Of a stretch of 64,000 nt of DNA, positions 1-9,050 are shown piece by piece (the stretch's first letter is position 1; each line of letters begins with the position of its first letter). The position numbers were made by a program, and so were the translations under genes. The notes beneath the pieces are model-generated. The model saw only the letters and a list, made by a program, of their open reading frames with translations, was not told the origin of the DNA and ran no database searches. The DNA comes from Gemmatimonadota bacterium (lineage in GTDB: Bacteria; Latescibacterota; UBA2968; GCA-2709665). The stretch lies in contig JAPPJY010000096.1 of assembly GCA_028874335.1 (NCBI GenBank), forward strand, positions 1 through 64,000, read 5' to 3'.

Positions 1-178
1 TTCGAATTTAGTACTTTCACCAGCATAAGTAAATGCGACTTTTCGGAGTGGACTCCTAATTTATAATGCAAATTATCAGATTAGTCAATGCATTTGGTAG
101 AATCTGCCGCGAAACGGCGCGCATAAACCACGGCGACGATTTCCGTCCGCACCCCGCGAGAGGCGCCCCGATCCCAAT

Positions 179-1459
179 TCAAGCGCCTTTGAGATCGTAA
201 AACCATGCCAGTGGATAGACGCGCAGCACCAGTTCTCCGGGTTTCCTGGCTGTAAGCTTCCGTTCGCCCAGCGTGACGGCCCCTCCCGTATCCTCATCCG
301 CCTCCACCCAACTACGATGATACATCAGCAGGATCCTGTCGCCGTGAAACCACAGATTCGCGTAGTCGAACGTCGCGAAGTCGTCCGGCAGGGTCCCCAG
401 TTCGGGAAGCGCAACGACGGGGCTGACGGGATACTGAGGGGGGACCCGTTCCACGTCCTCCATCCCGCCGCTGAGTTCGATGGTCCTGAAGTGAGACCAG
501 CTGGCGCCGCCGTCGCTCGAAATCGCCGACGACAGCCTTCCGCGCCGGTACCCTCTCAGGATTTCCTCCCTTGACGTCTGGTTCCAGACGCACATCAAGT
601 CGCCCGTACCCGGAATCCGTCTGAGCCTGGGCGGCGAATAGGAAGCGGCCAGATCGCTCGGTACCACCGGCGTCCAGGTCTCGCCGCCGTCCTCACTGTA
701 ACACTGCACCAGCCGCCCCACCGTGGACCTCGCCATCATCATCAGCCGTCCGTCGGGACACACCGCCACGCCGGGTTCATCCACGGCGGTGATGCCGCCG
801 CGGCCGTTCGGTATGCCCTCGGCATCGAACCAGCCCATCAACTGGCCCCCGCACATCTGCCACGTACGGCCGTCGTCGTCTGAACAGCTCACCGCGGCGA
901 TATCCACCTCAGGGTAATGATAGTGCCCGCTTACCTGCAGGCGCCGCCCCTTCCAGGACCCGTAGCTGCTTACCCGCGCGTACTCCAATCCAGAATGGTG
1001 GTTATTGCTGTGACATATCCGGCTCGGCATCACCAGCCTGCCGCCGGGCATCTGAATCATCGTATCGTAATACGGCCCCCCGAGCAGATTCATCGGCCAC
1101 CCTCCGGACCACGACCGGCCGTCGTCGTCCGACACGGACAGGTAAAACGGATTCCAGTTGTACATCTCGGACCCGCGATGGAGATTCCCGCTTCCGAGGT
1201 GCGCGAGAGCAAGCTCGCCCGACTGCAGCCGGATGCAGGACAGGCAGGAAGTTTCTCCGAGGGATTCCCAGTCAGGCGCATCCGCTCTTTCCCAGGTCCG
1301 CCCCGAGTCGCCGGACCGGTAACATCCGCGGCCCGCGATCATCAGAAGCCCGTCATGCACCTCAACAATGGCCGTCGCGGTTCCAACGCCCACTCCGATA
1401 TGTTCGATAACGCCCTCGGGGACCGGCTTCCGAAATGTTGGCCTGACTGACTCGGACAT
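179..1459 (-). CDS. Sialidase-like BNR/Asp-box beta-propeller protein
   Basis: The 426-residue product carries about five Asp-box motifs of the type S-x-D-x-G-x-T-W: SGDSGRTW near residue 49, SVSDDDGRSW near 107, SCSDDDGRTW near 195, YSEDGGETW near 258 and SSDGGASW near 315. This spacing is that of a six-bladed sialidase-fold propeller (exo-alpha-sialidase/BNR family). The family cleaves or binds terminal sugars of glycans, but Asp boxes are structural, so catalysis is not shown. No signal peptide is seen, suggesting a cytoplasmic or non-classically exported protein. The ATG start is followed by MSESVRPTF and lies 49 bp downstream of the neighbouring glycosidase-like gene on the same strand, so the two are probably co-transcribed. 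Fold is confident, substrate is not. Confidence 0.8.
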   Translation of the reverse strand: MSESVRPTFRKPVPEGVIEHIGVGVGTATAIVEVHDGLLMIAGRGCYRSGDSGRTWERADAPDWESLGETSCLSCIRLQSGELALAHLGSGNLHRGSEMYNWNPFYLSVSDDDGRSWSGGWPMNLLGGPYYDTMIQMPGGRLVMPSRICHSNNHHSGLEYARVSSYGSWKGRRLQVSGHYHYPEVDIAAVSCSDDDGRTWQMCGGQLMGWFDAEGIPNGRGGITAVDEPGVAVCPDGRLMMMARSTVGRLVQCYSEDGGETWTPVVPSDLAASYSPPRLRRIPGTGDLMCVWNQTSREEILRGYRRGRLSSAISSDGGASWSHFRTIELSGGMEDVERVPPQYPVSPVVALPELGTLPDDFATFDYANLWFHGDRILLMYHRSWVEADEDTGGAVTLGERKLTARKPGELVLRVYPLAWFYDLKGA

Positions 1460-1508
1460 GTATGCCTCCTGTAGAAAAAACCTTCAGCTATCGGCGCGCA
1501 ACCATCTG

Positions 1509-2891
1509 CTACCGGAAGCGTATGGCGTAGAGGTCGGCCTCCTTCATCACAGCGCGCAGACGCACCGGCCTTCCGGCAAGCGCGGATACGTCCGATCCGC
1601 TGTCCCAGCTGACCGCCCGCGCAATCTCGTCTCCAAAGATCTCGGCGCTTTCGGACAGCGAGCGGCCCGCGATCGACTTTCCCTGCTCGTCCTGCAGCTC
1701 GAACCGGATCTCGCCGGCCACCGACGTCGAGTAGTTGACGACCAGCTCACTGCCGGCGAACGTGAAGGGCCTGGTTACGATCTCGCCGCCCCCGAAAGGC
1801 GCGTTGACGGAGACGAAACCGTCGGTCCGAAGGACGCCTCGGCGGAGCCGGCACGTCGGGTTCCGGTAATTCTCCACGTAGTAGATCGAGATCTCCCCGG
1901 GTCCGGTGGGAACAACGCCCACGCCGGCCGCCATATTCCGCTCATTCCAGTTCCTCGAGTCAAGGCCCGGACGGATGAACGGACCCATGAACCGGCGGTC
2001 CCACCTGATGCCGTCACGGCTGGACATGAAGACCCCCTCGGACAGGCCGTCGGACACCCAGTCCCTGTGGAACTTCCGGCCAAGCCGAAGCCGCTTGGGG
2101 AACATCAGGTAGACGTGGGGAGCGCGGAAGTACTGGGTCGCCGCGTTGGTGTACAGGTGCTCCTTCTGCCGTCCGCCCATGTCAATCAGCTCCGGCACGG
2201 ACCAGTCCAGGAAGTCGACCGAATCAGACCTCCGAATCGACCGGTAGACGCCACCCTGAGTGGGGTCCCCCACACTATTGCAACCGGACGTGAAACCCCG
2301 CAGGTAGCTGACGTATTTCCGAATATTGACGTCCCAGAAAGCCACGTTCGGTGAGTCGAAGTTGGGGCGGCCGTCGGGTGGGGCATGCAGGATCGGCCCA
2401 TCCTGGATCAACCGCCAATGGATGCCGTCGGGCGAACCGTAGCCGTAAATCGTGCAGCGCCCGTCCAGCTTCTTTCCCCTAAGGAAGCCCTTGTACCGCT
2501 GTGAATCCGGCGCGGCCGGGTTGGGATCCCTGAAGACGCAGGCGTTCCAGTGCGTGGCCCCCATGACGATGTTGTTCACCTTAGACCCGTCGAATTCGTG
2601 GAGCCCGAGGATTGGACGCACGAAGTGGATGCCGTCGGGGCTTTCGGCGTAACAGGTCGTCCGGTTCGTTCCATCGGGGCCGGTGGCGCGGTACCAGAGG
2701 CGGTAGCGCCCGTCGTCCAGGATGACGTTGGCGACCCACGACGTCTCCCCTTCCCAGGGCTGGTCGAAGTCGAGGGCGACCTCAGCCGGCGCCGGAGGAT
2801 GGAGCTTGAGGCTCGTGTTCGTCATCGTGTCGATCAGCCAGTCATCGACGAACAGCTCAAGCCTGGAGCCTATGTCTCTCGCGCCAGCCAT
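1509..2891 (-). CDS. Glycosidase-like five-bladed propeller protein (GH32/43/117-type fold, unassigned)
   Basis: The 460-residue protein begins with a conserved ELFVDDWLID segment followed by repeated blades containing SPDGIHF, SPDGIHW and SRDGIRW, which resemble the Asp-box-like turns of GH-F/J clan propellers. Proteins of this type are frequent in Planctomycetes and Latescibacterota beside sulfatases and sialidases and are usually annotated as hypothetical or as beta-fructosidase-like. The C-terminal 100 residues look like a beta-sandwich (FTFAGSELVVNYS...EIRFEL), as in GH32 enzymes. No signal peptide is visible. It sits just upstream of the sialidase-like gene on the same strand. I infer a role in carbohydrate breakdown; no substrate can be named. 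Confidence 0.75.
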   Translation of the reverse strand: MAGARDIGSRLELFVDDWLIDTMTNTSLKLHPPAPAEVALDFDQPWEGETSWVANVILDDGRYRLWYRATGPDGTNRTTCYAESPDGIHFVRPILGLHEFDGSKVNNIVMGATHWNACVFRDPNPAAPDSQRYKGFLRGKKLDGRCTIYGYGSPDGIHWRLIQDGPILHAPPDGRPNFDSPNVAFWDVNIRKYVSYLRGFTSGCNSVGDPTQGGVYRSIRRSDSVDFLDWSVPELIDMGGRQKEHLYTNAATQYFRAPHVYLMFPKRLRLGRKFHRDWVSDGLSEGVFMSSRDGIRWDRRFMGPFIRPGLDSRNWNERNMAAGVGVVPTGPGEISIYYVENYRNPTCRLRRGVLRTDGFVSVNAPFGGGEIVTRPFTFAGSELVVNYSTSVAGEIRFELQDEQGKSIAGRSLSESAEIFGDEIARAVSWDSGSDVSALAGRPVRLRAVMKEADLYAIRFR

Positions 2892-2922
2892 GGGTCATCC
2901 TCCTGTCACGATGACTTGCCGG

Positions 2923-4146
2923 TTAGTTCCAATCAACCGGCGATTCCAGCACACCCAGCACGGCCCTTCTGACGCGGTCCAGTCCCAGCATCACCGTCCA
3001 CCGTCGAACCAGGTCCGAGTCTTCGAAGCGTCGCCCCACTTCGATCGTCTTCAGATCGCCCGGCCCACGGACCGCAATGGCCGTCGATCTACCCGCCAAA
3101 GGACCGATCATTGCCAGCCCCACGCCGCCTTCTGGCGCAACCTGCTCCGCAAGAATTCCCGCCAGCGTCCGCTCATCGCCGTCTTGCTGCAATCCGTCGC
3201 ATGCGTCAACTACCGCCTGATCGGCGTGGCTCCCGTACAAATCCGAGGCGATGACGCTCTCGAATCCCGCTTCGTTCAATTCCCGCGACAGTTGTCCCCC
3301 GGTCAGGGTATCCACCACGCCCAGCTTCAAATCCCGTTTTGACAGCAACCCGCCTACGACCTCGGCCACGGTCTCTTTGTCTACACCGTAGACCGCCACG
3401 CCCAGCCGGCTCCGGAGTTCGGCTTCCATTCCGGCAATCATCGCTTCGGCGTCCGCCTCCGAACCGGCCCTGGCTGCTATGCGAGCGTCCGTTTGTCCCG
3501 CGTGAGCGGCCAGGCCAACCGTCGGGTTCGACGAAGTCATCAGGTCGCCAATGCCACGATCGATATTGCTTTCGCCCACCGCGCACGTTCGAAGTACCCG
3601 CACCCGGATGACCTTCACGCCGCCCATCCTCTCGACGAGCAGCGGCACGACGGTATACTCCGTCATATGCGCCAGTTCCCGGGGCACGCCGGGCAGGCAG
3701 ACAATGAACCCCCGACCCCCTGTATCTTCGCTGAGAAAACATGGCGCGGTCCCGACGGGGTTCTCGAGCGGTAGCGCGCCTTCAGGCAGGTACGCCTGGC
3801 GTTTGTTGTTTGCGGCCATCTTGCGCCCGAAGTTTCGGAAGCGCGCCGCAATCTGTCGTTCCAGCTCCTCGCTGTAGATCAGCTTCCGGCCGGTAGCACG
3901 CGCAATTGCCTGCCGGGTCACGTCGTCCACGGTCGGCCCGATGCCCCCTGACGTGATTACCGCATCGGAACGATCCAGCGCGAGATTGAGTACCTCTGCG
4001 ATGCGTTCCTCGTTGTCTCCAACGGTGGTCTTGTAATAGAGGTCAATTCCGATGTCCCGGAGCGCAACCGCCAGTAGATTCGCGTTGGTGTCCACGATTT
4101 CCCCCAGCAGAAGCTCGGTTCCGATCATGACGATTTCCGCGCGCAC
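2923..4146 (-). CDS. cinA: CinA family protein (MoCF domain plus PncC-like C-terminal domain)
   Basis: The 407-residue protein has the two-domain CinA architecture. Residues 1-170 form the MoCF/COG1058 domain (start AEIVMIGTELLLGEI, then SGGIGPTVDDVTR), which in relatives hydrolyses ADP-ribose. Residues about 255-405 form the PncC nicotinamide-mononucleotide deamidase domain. In active PncC domains the catalytic serine lies in an E-S-C-T-G-G motif; here the equivalent stretch reads DTLTGG (about residues 278-283), with Thr for Ser. The C-terminal activity may therefore be lost or altered, while the N-terminal domain looks intact. The length is normal for the family. The gene stands upstream of the glycosidase-like gene on the same strand, with a 31 bp gap. 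Confidence 0.9.
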   Translation of the reverse strand: MRAEIVMIGTELLLGEIVDTNANLLAVALRDIGIDLYYKTTVGDNEERIAEVLNLALDRSDAVITSGGIGPTVDDVTRQAIARATGRKLIYSEELERQIAARFRNFGRKMAANNKRQAYLPEGALPLENPVGTAPCFLSEDTGGRGFIVCLPGVPRELAHMTEYTVVPLLVERMGGVKVIRVRVLRTCAVGESNIDRGIGDLMTSSNPTVGLAAHAGQTDARIAARAGSEADAEAMIAGMEAELRSRLGVAVYGVDKETVAEVVGGLLSKRDLKLGVVDTLTGGQLSRELNEAGFESVIASDLYGSHADQAVVDACDGLQQDGDERTLAGILAEQVAPEGGVGLAMIGPLAGRSTAIAVRGPGDLKTIEVGRRFEDSDLVRRWTVMLGLDRVRRAVLGVLESPVDWN

Positions 4147-4502
4147 AACACCCCCTTGAGAGTCCTTTCACCGTCCTGCGTCTTCTCGCACTCGGAAAGG
4201 CATTCGGTTTTCGAGCGCGAGGTCTCTCGCGAGTACCACCAGAGCAGGGCGCGTTGTTGCGTCGCGCTCCGAATTACGGCATCCTCCGGACTCTGAAGGC
4301 CAACGAATCAGGTGAGTCCCGTGAGGGTATTCGCGCCATGCAAATGGCAGGCCCAGCGCCCAGCGGCGACTTTTGGTTCCTTTTGGTCGCTTCAAAAAGG
4401 AACACGCCGTAGGCAGGGAATTTGGGGAAAGGAGGTTTTGAATTTCGTTTTGACCTGTTGTTTTCCTTCCCCCGCCGGAGGCTGCGAGCCGCGGGTATCG
4501 TC

Positions 4503-4579
4503 TTCTACCCTCTCCCGGCTTACGTTTACGCGCTTTTTGCTTTTGGCTGACCGCTGACGGCTGAGAGCTGATAGCTGTC
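4503..4579. repeat. Dispersed intergenic repeats (CTACCCTCTCCC and GCTGATAGCTG families)
   Basis: The 435 bp gap between the cinA-like gene and the TPP-enzyme gene has no supported gene. Its part next to the TPP gene holds two motifs seen elsewhere in the window. One is CTACCCTCTCCCGGCTTACG, matching the repeats at 11688-11807 and 54417-54540. The other is a run of degenerate units ending GAGAGCTGATAGCTG, matching 32634-32662 and 37845-37982. The rest of the gap (4147-4502) shows nothing I can name. Confidence 0.6.
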
Positions 4580-4581
4580 TA

Positions 4582-6165
4582 TCATCGAAAAACCGGCGCG
4601 GCGACCGGTTCGATCGCCACGTTCACACACGCGGGAAGGCCGGACGCCACCGCTTCGTTCAGCGCGACCGGAAGGTCCTCCGCGCGGTCCACGAAGGCCC
4701 CGTATCCTCCCAGGGCCTCCGTCACCCGATCGTATCTCGTATCCAGCAGATCGCACCCGATGGTACGATCGGGCCCATAGGTTTCGACCTGCAGTTGATG
4801 CTCGGCATTCCACCGTGCGTCGTTTCCAACGATTGCGACCACCGGCAGCCCATAGCGCAGCGCCGTATCCAGCTCCATCGCATGGTAACCGAACGTCCCG
4901 TCCCCCAGCAATACGAACACGACCCGGTCCGGATAGGCCAGCTTTGCCGCCAGACCCATCGGCAGCGCGCTCCCGATTGAGCCGGAGGGTCCGTTGATCA
5001 ATCGGATCTCCGCCGCGAGACCCGCCTGCGCCCACTGACCGAACTCCCCGCCATCGCTCACGAATATTGCCCCTTCATCCAGGAACGGCTGCACTGCGTC
5101 GCACACGCCCAACGGGTGCACGGGGCTCGCGGCCGGGCGCAACAGGCCGTCCCAGTCAGCCGGCGTGGCGACACGAAGACTGTCCACGTCCGACCGCCAC
5201 GACCCGGAATTCCAGGACCGCTCCCGCGCCATTTCCACAAGCCGCCGCGTCGCTTCCCACGGGTCCGCGCGCAGCCGCAACGCCGTACCGTCCCTCAATT
5301 CGCGCCGGTCCGCGTCGATCTGAATGAAGCTTCGCTGTTCCGAAAAAAACGGGGGCTGGCCGAAGCGCAGCGAAAAATCGAGCTTCTTGCCAAGCAGAAG
5401 CACCACGTCGGCACTCGCCAAGCACGTGACCGCCCCGCGCAGCGCCGGATCGTTCACGCCGCGCGGGCTTTCCATCGGCAGCGCGGGAATCCCCGTTGCC
5501 GCAGCCAGCGCTTCCACGGCCAACCAGCGCTGCCCCCGCCCCATCGCGGGTCCGGCCAGGATCAGCGGCCGGCCCGCCTTGTTCAGCAGCGCCAGCACGG
5601 CGTCCAGGTCTTCTTCCGTTGCCTCCGCCGCACGTCTCGAACCGGTCCCCGGAACCTGCCGCGCGGATGCCTCCAGCACGTCCGAGGGCAGGCTTAAATG
5701 CACCGGGCCGGGCCGGCCGGACACCGCCTGGTCCAGCGCCCTGGACAGGTCGCCTTCCAGATCTTCGCTTCTCTCTATCCGCCAGGATGCCTTCGCCACG
5801 GGCCGCGCCGCGGCCGCCTGGTCGATCTCCTGGAACGCGCCCCGCCCGATCTGCGCCTCCGGACAGTGACCGCTCAGCATCAATAGCGGCGACTCCGCCA
5901 TCAACGCCACGTAGAGCGCCGTCAGCCCGTTGCAGTGTCCGGGCCCCGCCGTCAGCAGCGCGACACCGGGTTCCTCGGTCAACCTCCCCCAGCCGTCCGC
6001 CATGTGAACGGCCGCGGCTTCGTGGCGGGTGTGAATCAGCTCGATGTCCCGCCCGATGGTCGCATCGTAGACCGAAAGGATCTGATTGCCCGAAAGCGAA
6101 AACAGGTGCCTTACCCCGGACGCAATCAGACCTTCGACCAGCACTTCGGCACCTGTCAACGACAT
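4582..6165 (-). CDS. Thiamine-pyrophosphate-dependent enzyme, acetolactate synthase/oxalyl-CoA decarboxylase-like
   Basis: Starting from the ATG at 6165, which has a GGAAGGAA ribosome-binding site, the product is 527 residues. It shows the three-domain TPP enzyme fold. The catalytic glutamate sits in RHEAAAVHMADGWGR near residue 50, and the TPP-binding signature GDGTFGYHAMELDTALRYG near residue 420 is followed by VGNDARWN. Members decarboxylate 2-keto acids or oxalyl-CoA. No regulatory small subunit (ilvH/ilvN) lies nearby, so a role outside branched-chain amino acid synthesis is likely. It follows the amidohydrolase on the same strand after a 212 bp gap. The open frame extends upstream to 6270, but that extension lacks a ribosome-binding site. 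The substrate is unknown. Confidence 0.85.
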   Translation of the reverse strand: MSLTGAEVLVEGLIASGVRHLFSLSGNQILSVYDATIGRDIELIHTRHEAAAVHMADGWGRLTEEPGVALLTAGPGHCNGLTALYVALMAESPLLMLSGHCPEAQIGRGAFQEIDQAAAARPVAKASWRIERSEDLEGDLSRALDQAVSGRPGPVHLSLPSDVLEASARQVPGTGSRRAAEATEEDLDAVLALLNKAGRPLILAGPAMGRGQRWLAVEALAAATGIPALPMESPRGVNDPALRGAVTCLASADVVLLLGKKLDFSLRFGQPPFFSEQRSFIQIDADRRELRDGTALRLRADPWEATRRLVEMARERSWNSGSWRSDVDSLRVATPADWDGLLRPAASPVHPLGVCDAVQPFLDEGAIFVSDGGEFGQWAQAGLAAEIRLINGPSGSIGSALPMGLAAKLAYPDRVVFVLLGDGTFGYHAMELDTALRYGLPVVAIVGNDARWNAEHQLQVETYGPDRTIGCDLLDTRYDRVTEALGGYGAFVDRAEDLPVALNEAVASGLPACVNVAIEPVAAPVFR

Positions 6166-6377
6166 GAGATGCTTCCTTCCGGTATCTTCAATTGCGGCGC
6201 GCGGAGCGTTCGATCTACTTCGGAAACGTCCTGTCGAACCTACTTTCCTGTCCCGAAAATTCCTCACCATTCGACCGCCGATTCATCCAGTCTCGCTACG
6301 TTCCCCTCGCTCGCCGACCCTACGCAGGTCGGTGGCGCCTTGCGAGCCAGGCGACTCGACGGTCGAATTTTGGCAAC

Positions 6378-7586
6378 TTATTTCCGGGACAGAACACTAC
6401 CCCTCACCAGCGCTTTCATCTCGCGCGCCCTGCGGAATGTCTCTGTGACTTCCTCTTTCAGTTCCTCGGGCTCGTAGACTTTCCCCTTGCGAACGGTCAA
6501 CACCGGCGTAATCATCTGCGAACCCACGTCCAGGTTGTCACGGACGTCCCTGAATTCGAACGCGCCTTCCCGCACCTCGAACGCCGCCAGGTCCGCAACG
6601 GTACCGACCTTCAAGGTCCCCAGTTCATCCTCCCGTCCAATCGCCGCGGCCGGCGCGGCCGTTGTCTGGTAGATGACTTCCGGCAACTCCATTCCCAGGT
6701 TCAGCATCTTGGAGGCCGTTTCGGGCAGGCTGTAAACCGGATCGTTTAAGCAAAGCACGTGCAGGTCCGTGCTGATCACGTCTGAAGGAAAACCCTGCGC
6801 CAGCGCCTTTTTGGCAACTTCGAACAGGAAACTTCCGCCACCGTGGCCGAGGTCGAACAGGACGCCCCGTTCCCTCGCCGCCCAAACCTCCGGTATAACC
6901 CGTCCCTCCGTGCCAAGGATCGTATCGCCGCCGCCGTGATAGCAGTGGGTGACGATATCGCCCTCTCGAACTTCCGCCAGCACGTCCGGCAGAGGAACGC
7001 CGGCTCCTGCGTGTACCATCACTTTGGAATTCGAAAGCTCCGCGGCTTCTACCGCGAGTTTCAGGGGCGCAACCCCGTTGTCCCCCACCTGATGGCTTCC
7101 CTGGCGCACCTTTACGCCCACGCAGAGTTCAGGCCATCGACCGATGATGTACGCCGTACGATCCGGATCCGCGTACTTCATATCCAGCATCTCACCCACG
7201 GGCCCATAGGTCAACCCGATGCCGCTGATGTGTACGAATGTAAGGACCTGCGTCCGCGCCGGGGCCGCGACGTAATCACGGAAACCCATGAAATTCGCCC
7301 AGCCCGGGCTGCCCGCGTCCACGACCGTTGTCACGCCGGTCGCCAGGCAGAGCGCATCCCCCCGGATGCCCCAGGTGGTCGCTCCCGCGTAGATGTGGGT
7401 GTGGATATCGATCCAGCCCGGCGTGAGAATCCTCCCTTCCAGATCCACCGTTTCTCTCGCGGGCTCCGCGATTTCCTTCTCCACGGCGGCGATCTTTTCA
7501 CCCTTCACTGCGACGTCGTACGCCCCGTTCAATCCCTGGGCGCCGTCAATCACGGTAGGGCCTTTCAACAGCAGGTCGTACGTCAT
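6378..7586 (-). CDS. Amidohydrolase/deacetylase family metallohydrolase (dihydroorotase-like)
   Basis: The 402-residue protein has the amidohydrolase-superfamily metal centre in order. HTH is at about 62-64 (GWIDIHTHIYAG), a likely carboxylated lysine is in VGVKVR near 158, the next ligand is in MVHAG near 192, then THCYHGG near 213, and the catalytic Asp is in STDLH near 270. The N- and C-terminal strands form the usual small beta-sandwich (YDLLLKGPTVIDG; VADLAAFEVREG). It belongs to the dihydroorotase-like subgroup that includes deacetylases of N-acylated amino acids or sugars. Its ATG overlaps the Nudix gene's stop by 4 nt (ATGA), so the two are translationally coupled. Exact substrate unknown. 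Confidence 0.87.
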   Translation of the reverse strand: MTYDLLLKGPTVIDGAQGLNGAYDVAVKGEKIAAVEKEIAEPARETVDLEGRILTPGWIDIHTHIYAGATTWGIRGDALCLATGVTTVVDAGSPGWANFMGFRDYVAAPARTQVLTFVHISGIGLTYGPVGEMLDMKYADPDRTAYIIGRWPELCVGVKVRQGSHQVGDNGVAPLKLAVEAAELSNSKVMVHAGAGVPLPDVLAEVREGDIVTHCYHGGGDTILGTEGRVIPEVWAARERGVLFDLGHGGGSFLFEVAKKALAQGFPSDVISTDLHVLCLNDPVYSLPETASKMLNLGMELPEVIYQTTAAPAAAIGREDELGTLKVGTVADLAAFEVREGAFEFRDVRDNLDVGSQMITPVLTVRKGKVYEPEELKEEVTETFRRAREMKALVRGSVLSRK

Positions 7587-8149
7587 ACCTCTGGTTCTCC
7601 GCCTCCAGGCTCAACTAGAACGCGTTCTCGTTCGGCGCCTGTCCGAGTCAGGTATTTCTGAAAGAATTCCTGCGGAGACATCCCGGATTCCTGAAATACC
7701 CGGCGCAGGTCCCTCCGGTTCACGCCGGCCTCCCGCGGCCAGATCCGGTCCTGCAGACAGACCGTCCCGCAAACCCCGTCCAGTGAATCGCCGATCCACC
7801 GGCGGTGCCACCAGACGAAGGGCTCCGGCAGTTGAGTGGCACAAAAATAACCGGATTCGATAACCTCCTCCGGTTGCGGCTTAATCTCCTGGCTGAGAGG
7901 TCGGGCCGCAAAGACGACGCTGTGGTTGCCGCCTGAAAGCCACCGAGGACTTGCATAGATCCCCACAAGCCGCGTCAGCTCGATTTCAATCCCCGTTTCT
8001 TCCTCGACCTCCCGGACGGCCGTTTCCGCGACGGTCTCTCCTGCATCGACGTTCCCGCCCGGCAATGCCCAGGCCTCGCAGTCCCGCCTCTTGATCAGCA
8101 GCACGTTCCCTTCAGAAATGACAACCGCCGCTGCTCCGAACGTCGGCAT
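7583..8149 (-). CDS. Nudix hydrolase
   Basis: The 188-residue protein contains a perfect Nudix box, starting GNVDAGE near residue 32 and ending REVEEETGI near residue 54, matching Gx5Ex7REUxEExGU. Nudix enzymes hydrolyse nucleoside diphosphates linked to another moiety. The second half contains a Trp-rich segment (PFVWWHRRWIGD) that may form the substrate pocket. It overlaps the downstream amidohydrolase by 4 nt and is separated from the upstream PhyH gene by 49 bp, so an operon is likely. The specific substrate cannot be read from the sequence. Confidence 0.9.
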   Translation of the reverse strand: MPTFGAAAVVISEGNVLLIKRRDCEAWALPGGNVDAGETVAETAVREVEEETGIEIELTRLVGIYASPRWLSGGNHSVVFAARPLSQEIKPQPEEVIESGYFCATQLPEPFVWWHRRWIGDSLDGVCGTVCLQDRIWPREAGVNRRDLRRVFQESGMSPQEFFQKYLTRTGAERERVLVEPGGGEPEV

Positions 8150-8198
8150 TCAGTCTCCCTGCTTCGCTGCGCTCAGCCGCAACCAGATCAACGGACTG

Positions 8199-8984
8199 CT
8201 AATGGTAATGGGGATGTTCCATCACCGCCCGTTCCGCCTCCGTCATGTCCATGATGTAGTCGGGGTACGACACCGTATGCGCGCCCACCCCGTAAGCCTG
8301 AAATCCCGGGCTGAACTTGTACAGCAGCGCCCGCCGCTGATGGTCGGCCGTCCACGGCAACGTCCCGTGGGTCAGCGTCTCCGTAAAAATCACCACGTCT
8401 CCGGCGCGGCCATTGACCTCCACCACGTGTTCCTGGTATTTCTCACCCCGCGTCATCTCCCTGGGGCACGCCAGATTCGCCTTGTGGCTTCCCGGCAACA
8501 CGGCCACGCCCCCGTCGCCCGGCCCCTCGTCCGCCAGCAGGTATTCCACGACCGTCAGCCCGCAGTAGATGCGCCCGCTCTTGAAAAAATACGCTTCTGA
8601 AAGGTCCGGACGTTCCACGCCGCCCCCGTGAAGCGTGCCCCCTTCGCAGCCCTTGTCCATGGCGATCAGACCCGGCCCGTGATCCAGCCGATATCCCTTG
8701 CCCAGGATCACGTGCAGATAGGGCATCACACGGGGATGCACGAGCATCGCCCTGAAGGGTTCGCACCACGGCCGCTCCCAAGCCAGCATTCCGCCCAGGT
8801 CCTTCCTGTTCGACGTGCCCCCAAGCGCCGGCGCGCCTATCGTGAGCGACCCCTCCCTCTCCCTGAGCTGATCGTCATGGCGATCGATCGCCTCGTTGCA
8901 GCGGTCGACTTCCTCCGACGTCAGAACGTCTTTGAGTACCAGGTACCCGTTCAGATCGAAGAGATATTTCTCGTCCTCTGTCAT
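8199..8984 (-). CDS. Phytanoyl-CoA dioxygenase (PhyH) family protein, LHGG subtype
   Basis: This 261-residue protein has the double-stranded beta-helix of Fe(II)/2-oxoglutarate oxygenases. The N-terminal FDLNGYLVLKDVLTSEEV is typical of PhyH. The proximal metal site reads LHGGG (His near residue 119) rather than the canonical HxD. The distal site is TETLTHGTLPW (about 200-210), followed by a basic RR that could bind 2-oxoglutarate. GDGGVAVLPGSHKAN is the family hallmark. Replacement of the metal-binding Asp by Gly is shared with the protein at 28258-29838 and recalls the HxG/HxA site of related halogenases, but may only define a subfamily. Substrate unknown. It is co-directional with the Nudix gene. 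Confidence 0.88.
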   Translation of the reverse strand: MTEDEKYLFDLNGYLVLKDVLTSEEVDRCNEAIDRHDDQLREREGSLTIGAPALGGTSNRKDLGGMLAWERPWCEPFRAMLVHPRVMPYLHVILGKGYRLDHGPGLIAMDKGCEGGTLHGGGVERPDLSEAYFFKSGRIYCGLTVVEYLLADEGPGDGGVAVLPGSHKANLACPREMTRGEKYQEHVVEVNGRAGDVVIFTETLTHGTLPWTADHQRRALLYKFSPGFQAYGVGAHTVSYPDYIMDMTEAERAVMEHPHYH

Positions 8985-9050
8985 GGCGTTCCTCCTTGGA
9001 AATCCCTGCGCCTATCAGGTAGATGAAACGTCGTGATATCCCAATCTCGA

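Noticed and set aside
1-178. Left-edge sequence as a possible gene or promoter
   Set aside because: Only a short antisense frame is present; no motif or gene could be supported.
4168-4395. 75-codon frame on the minus strand between the cinA-like and TPP-enzyme genes
   Set aside because: Arg/Pro/Gly-biased translation with no family likeness, located in repeat-rich intergenic DNA.
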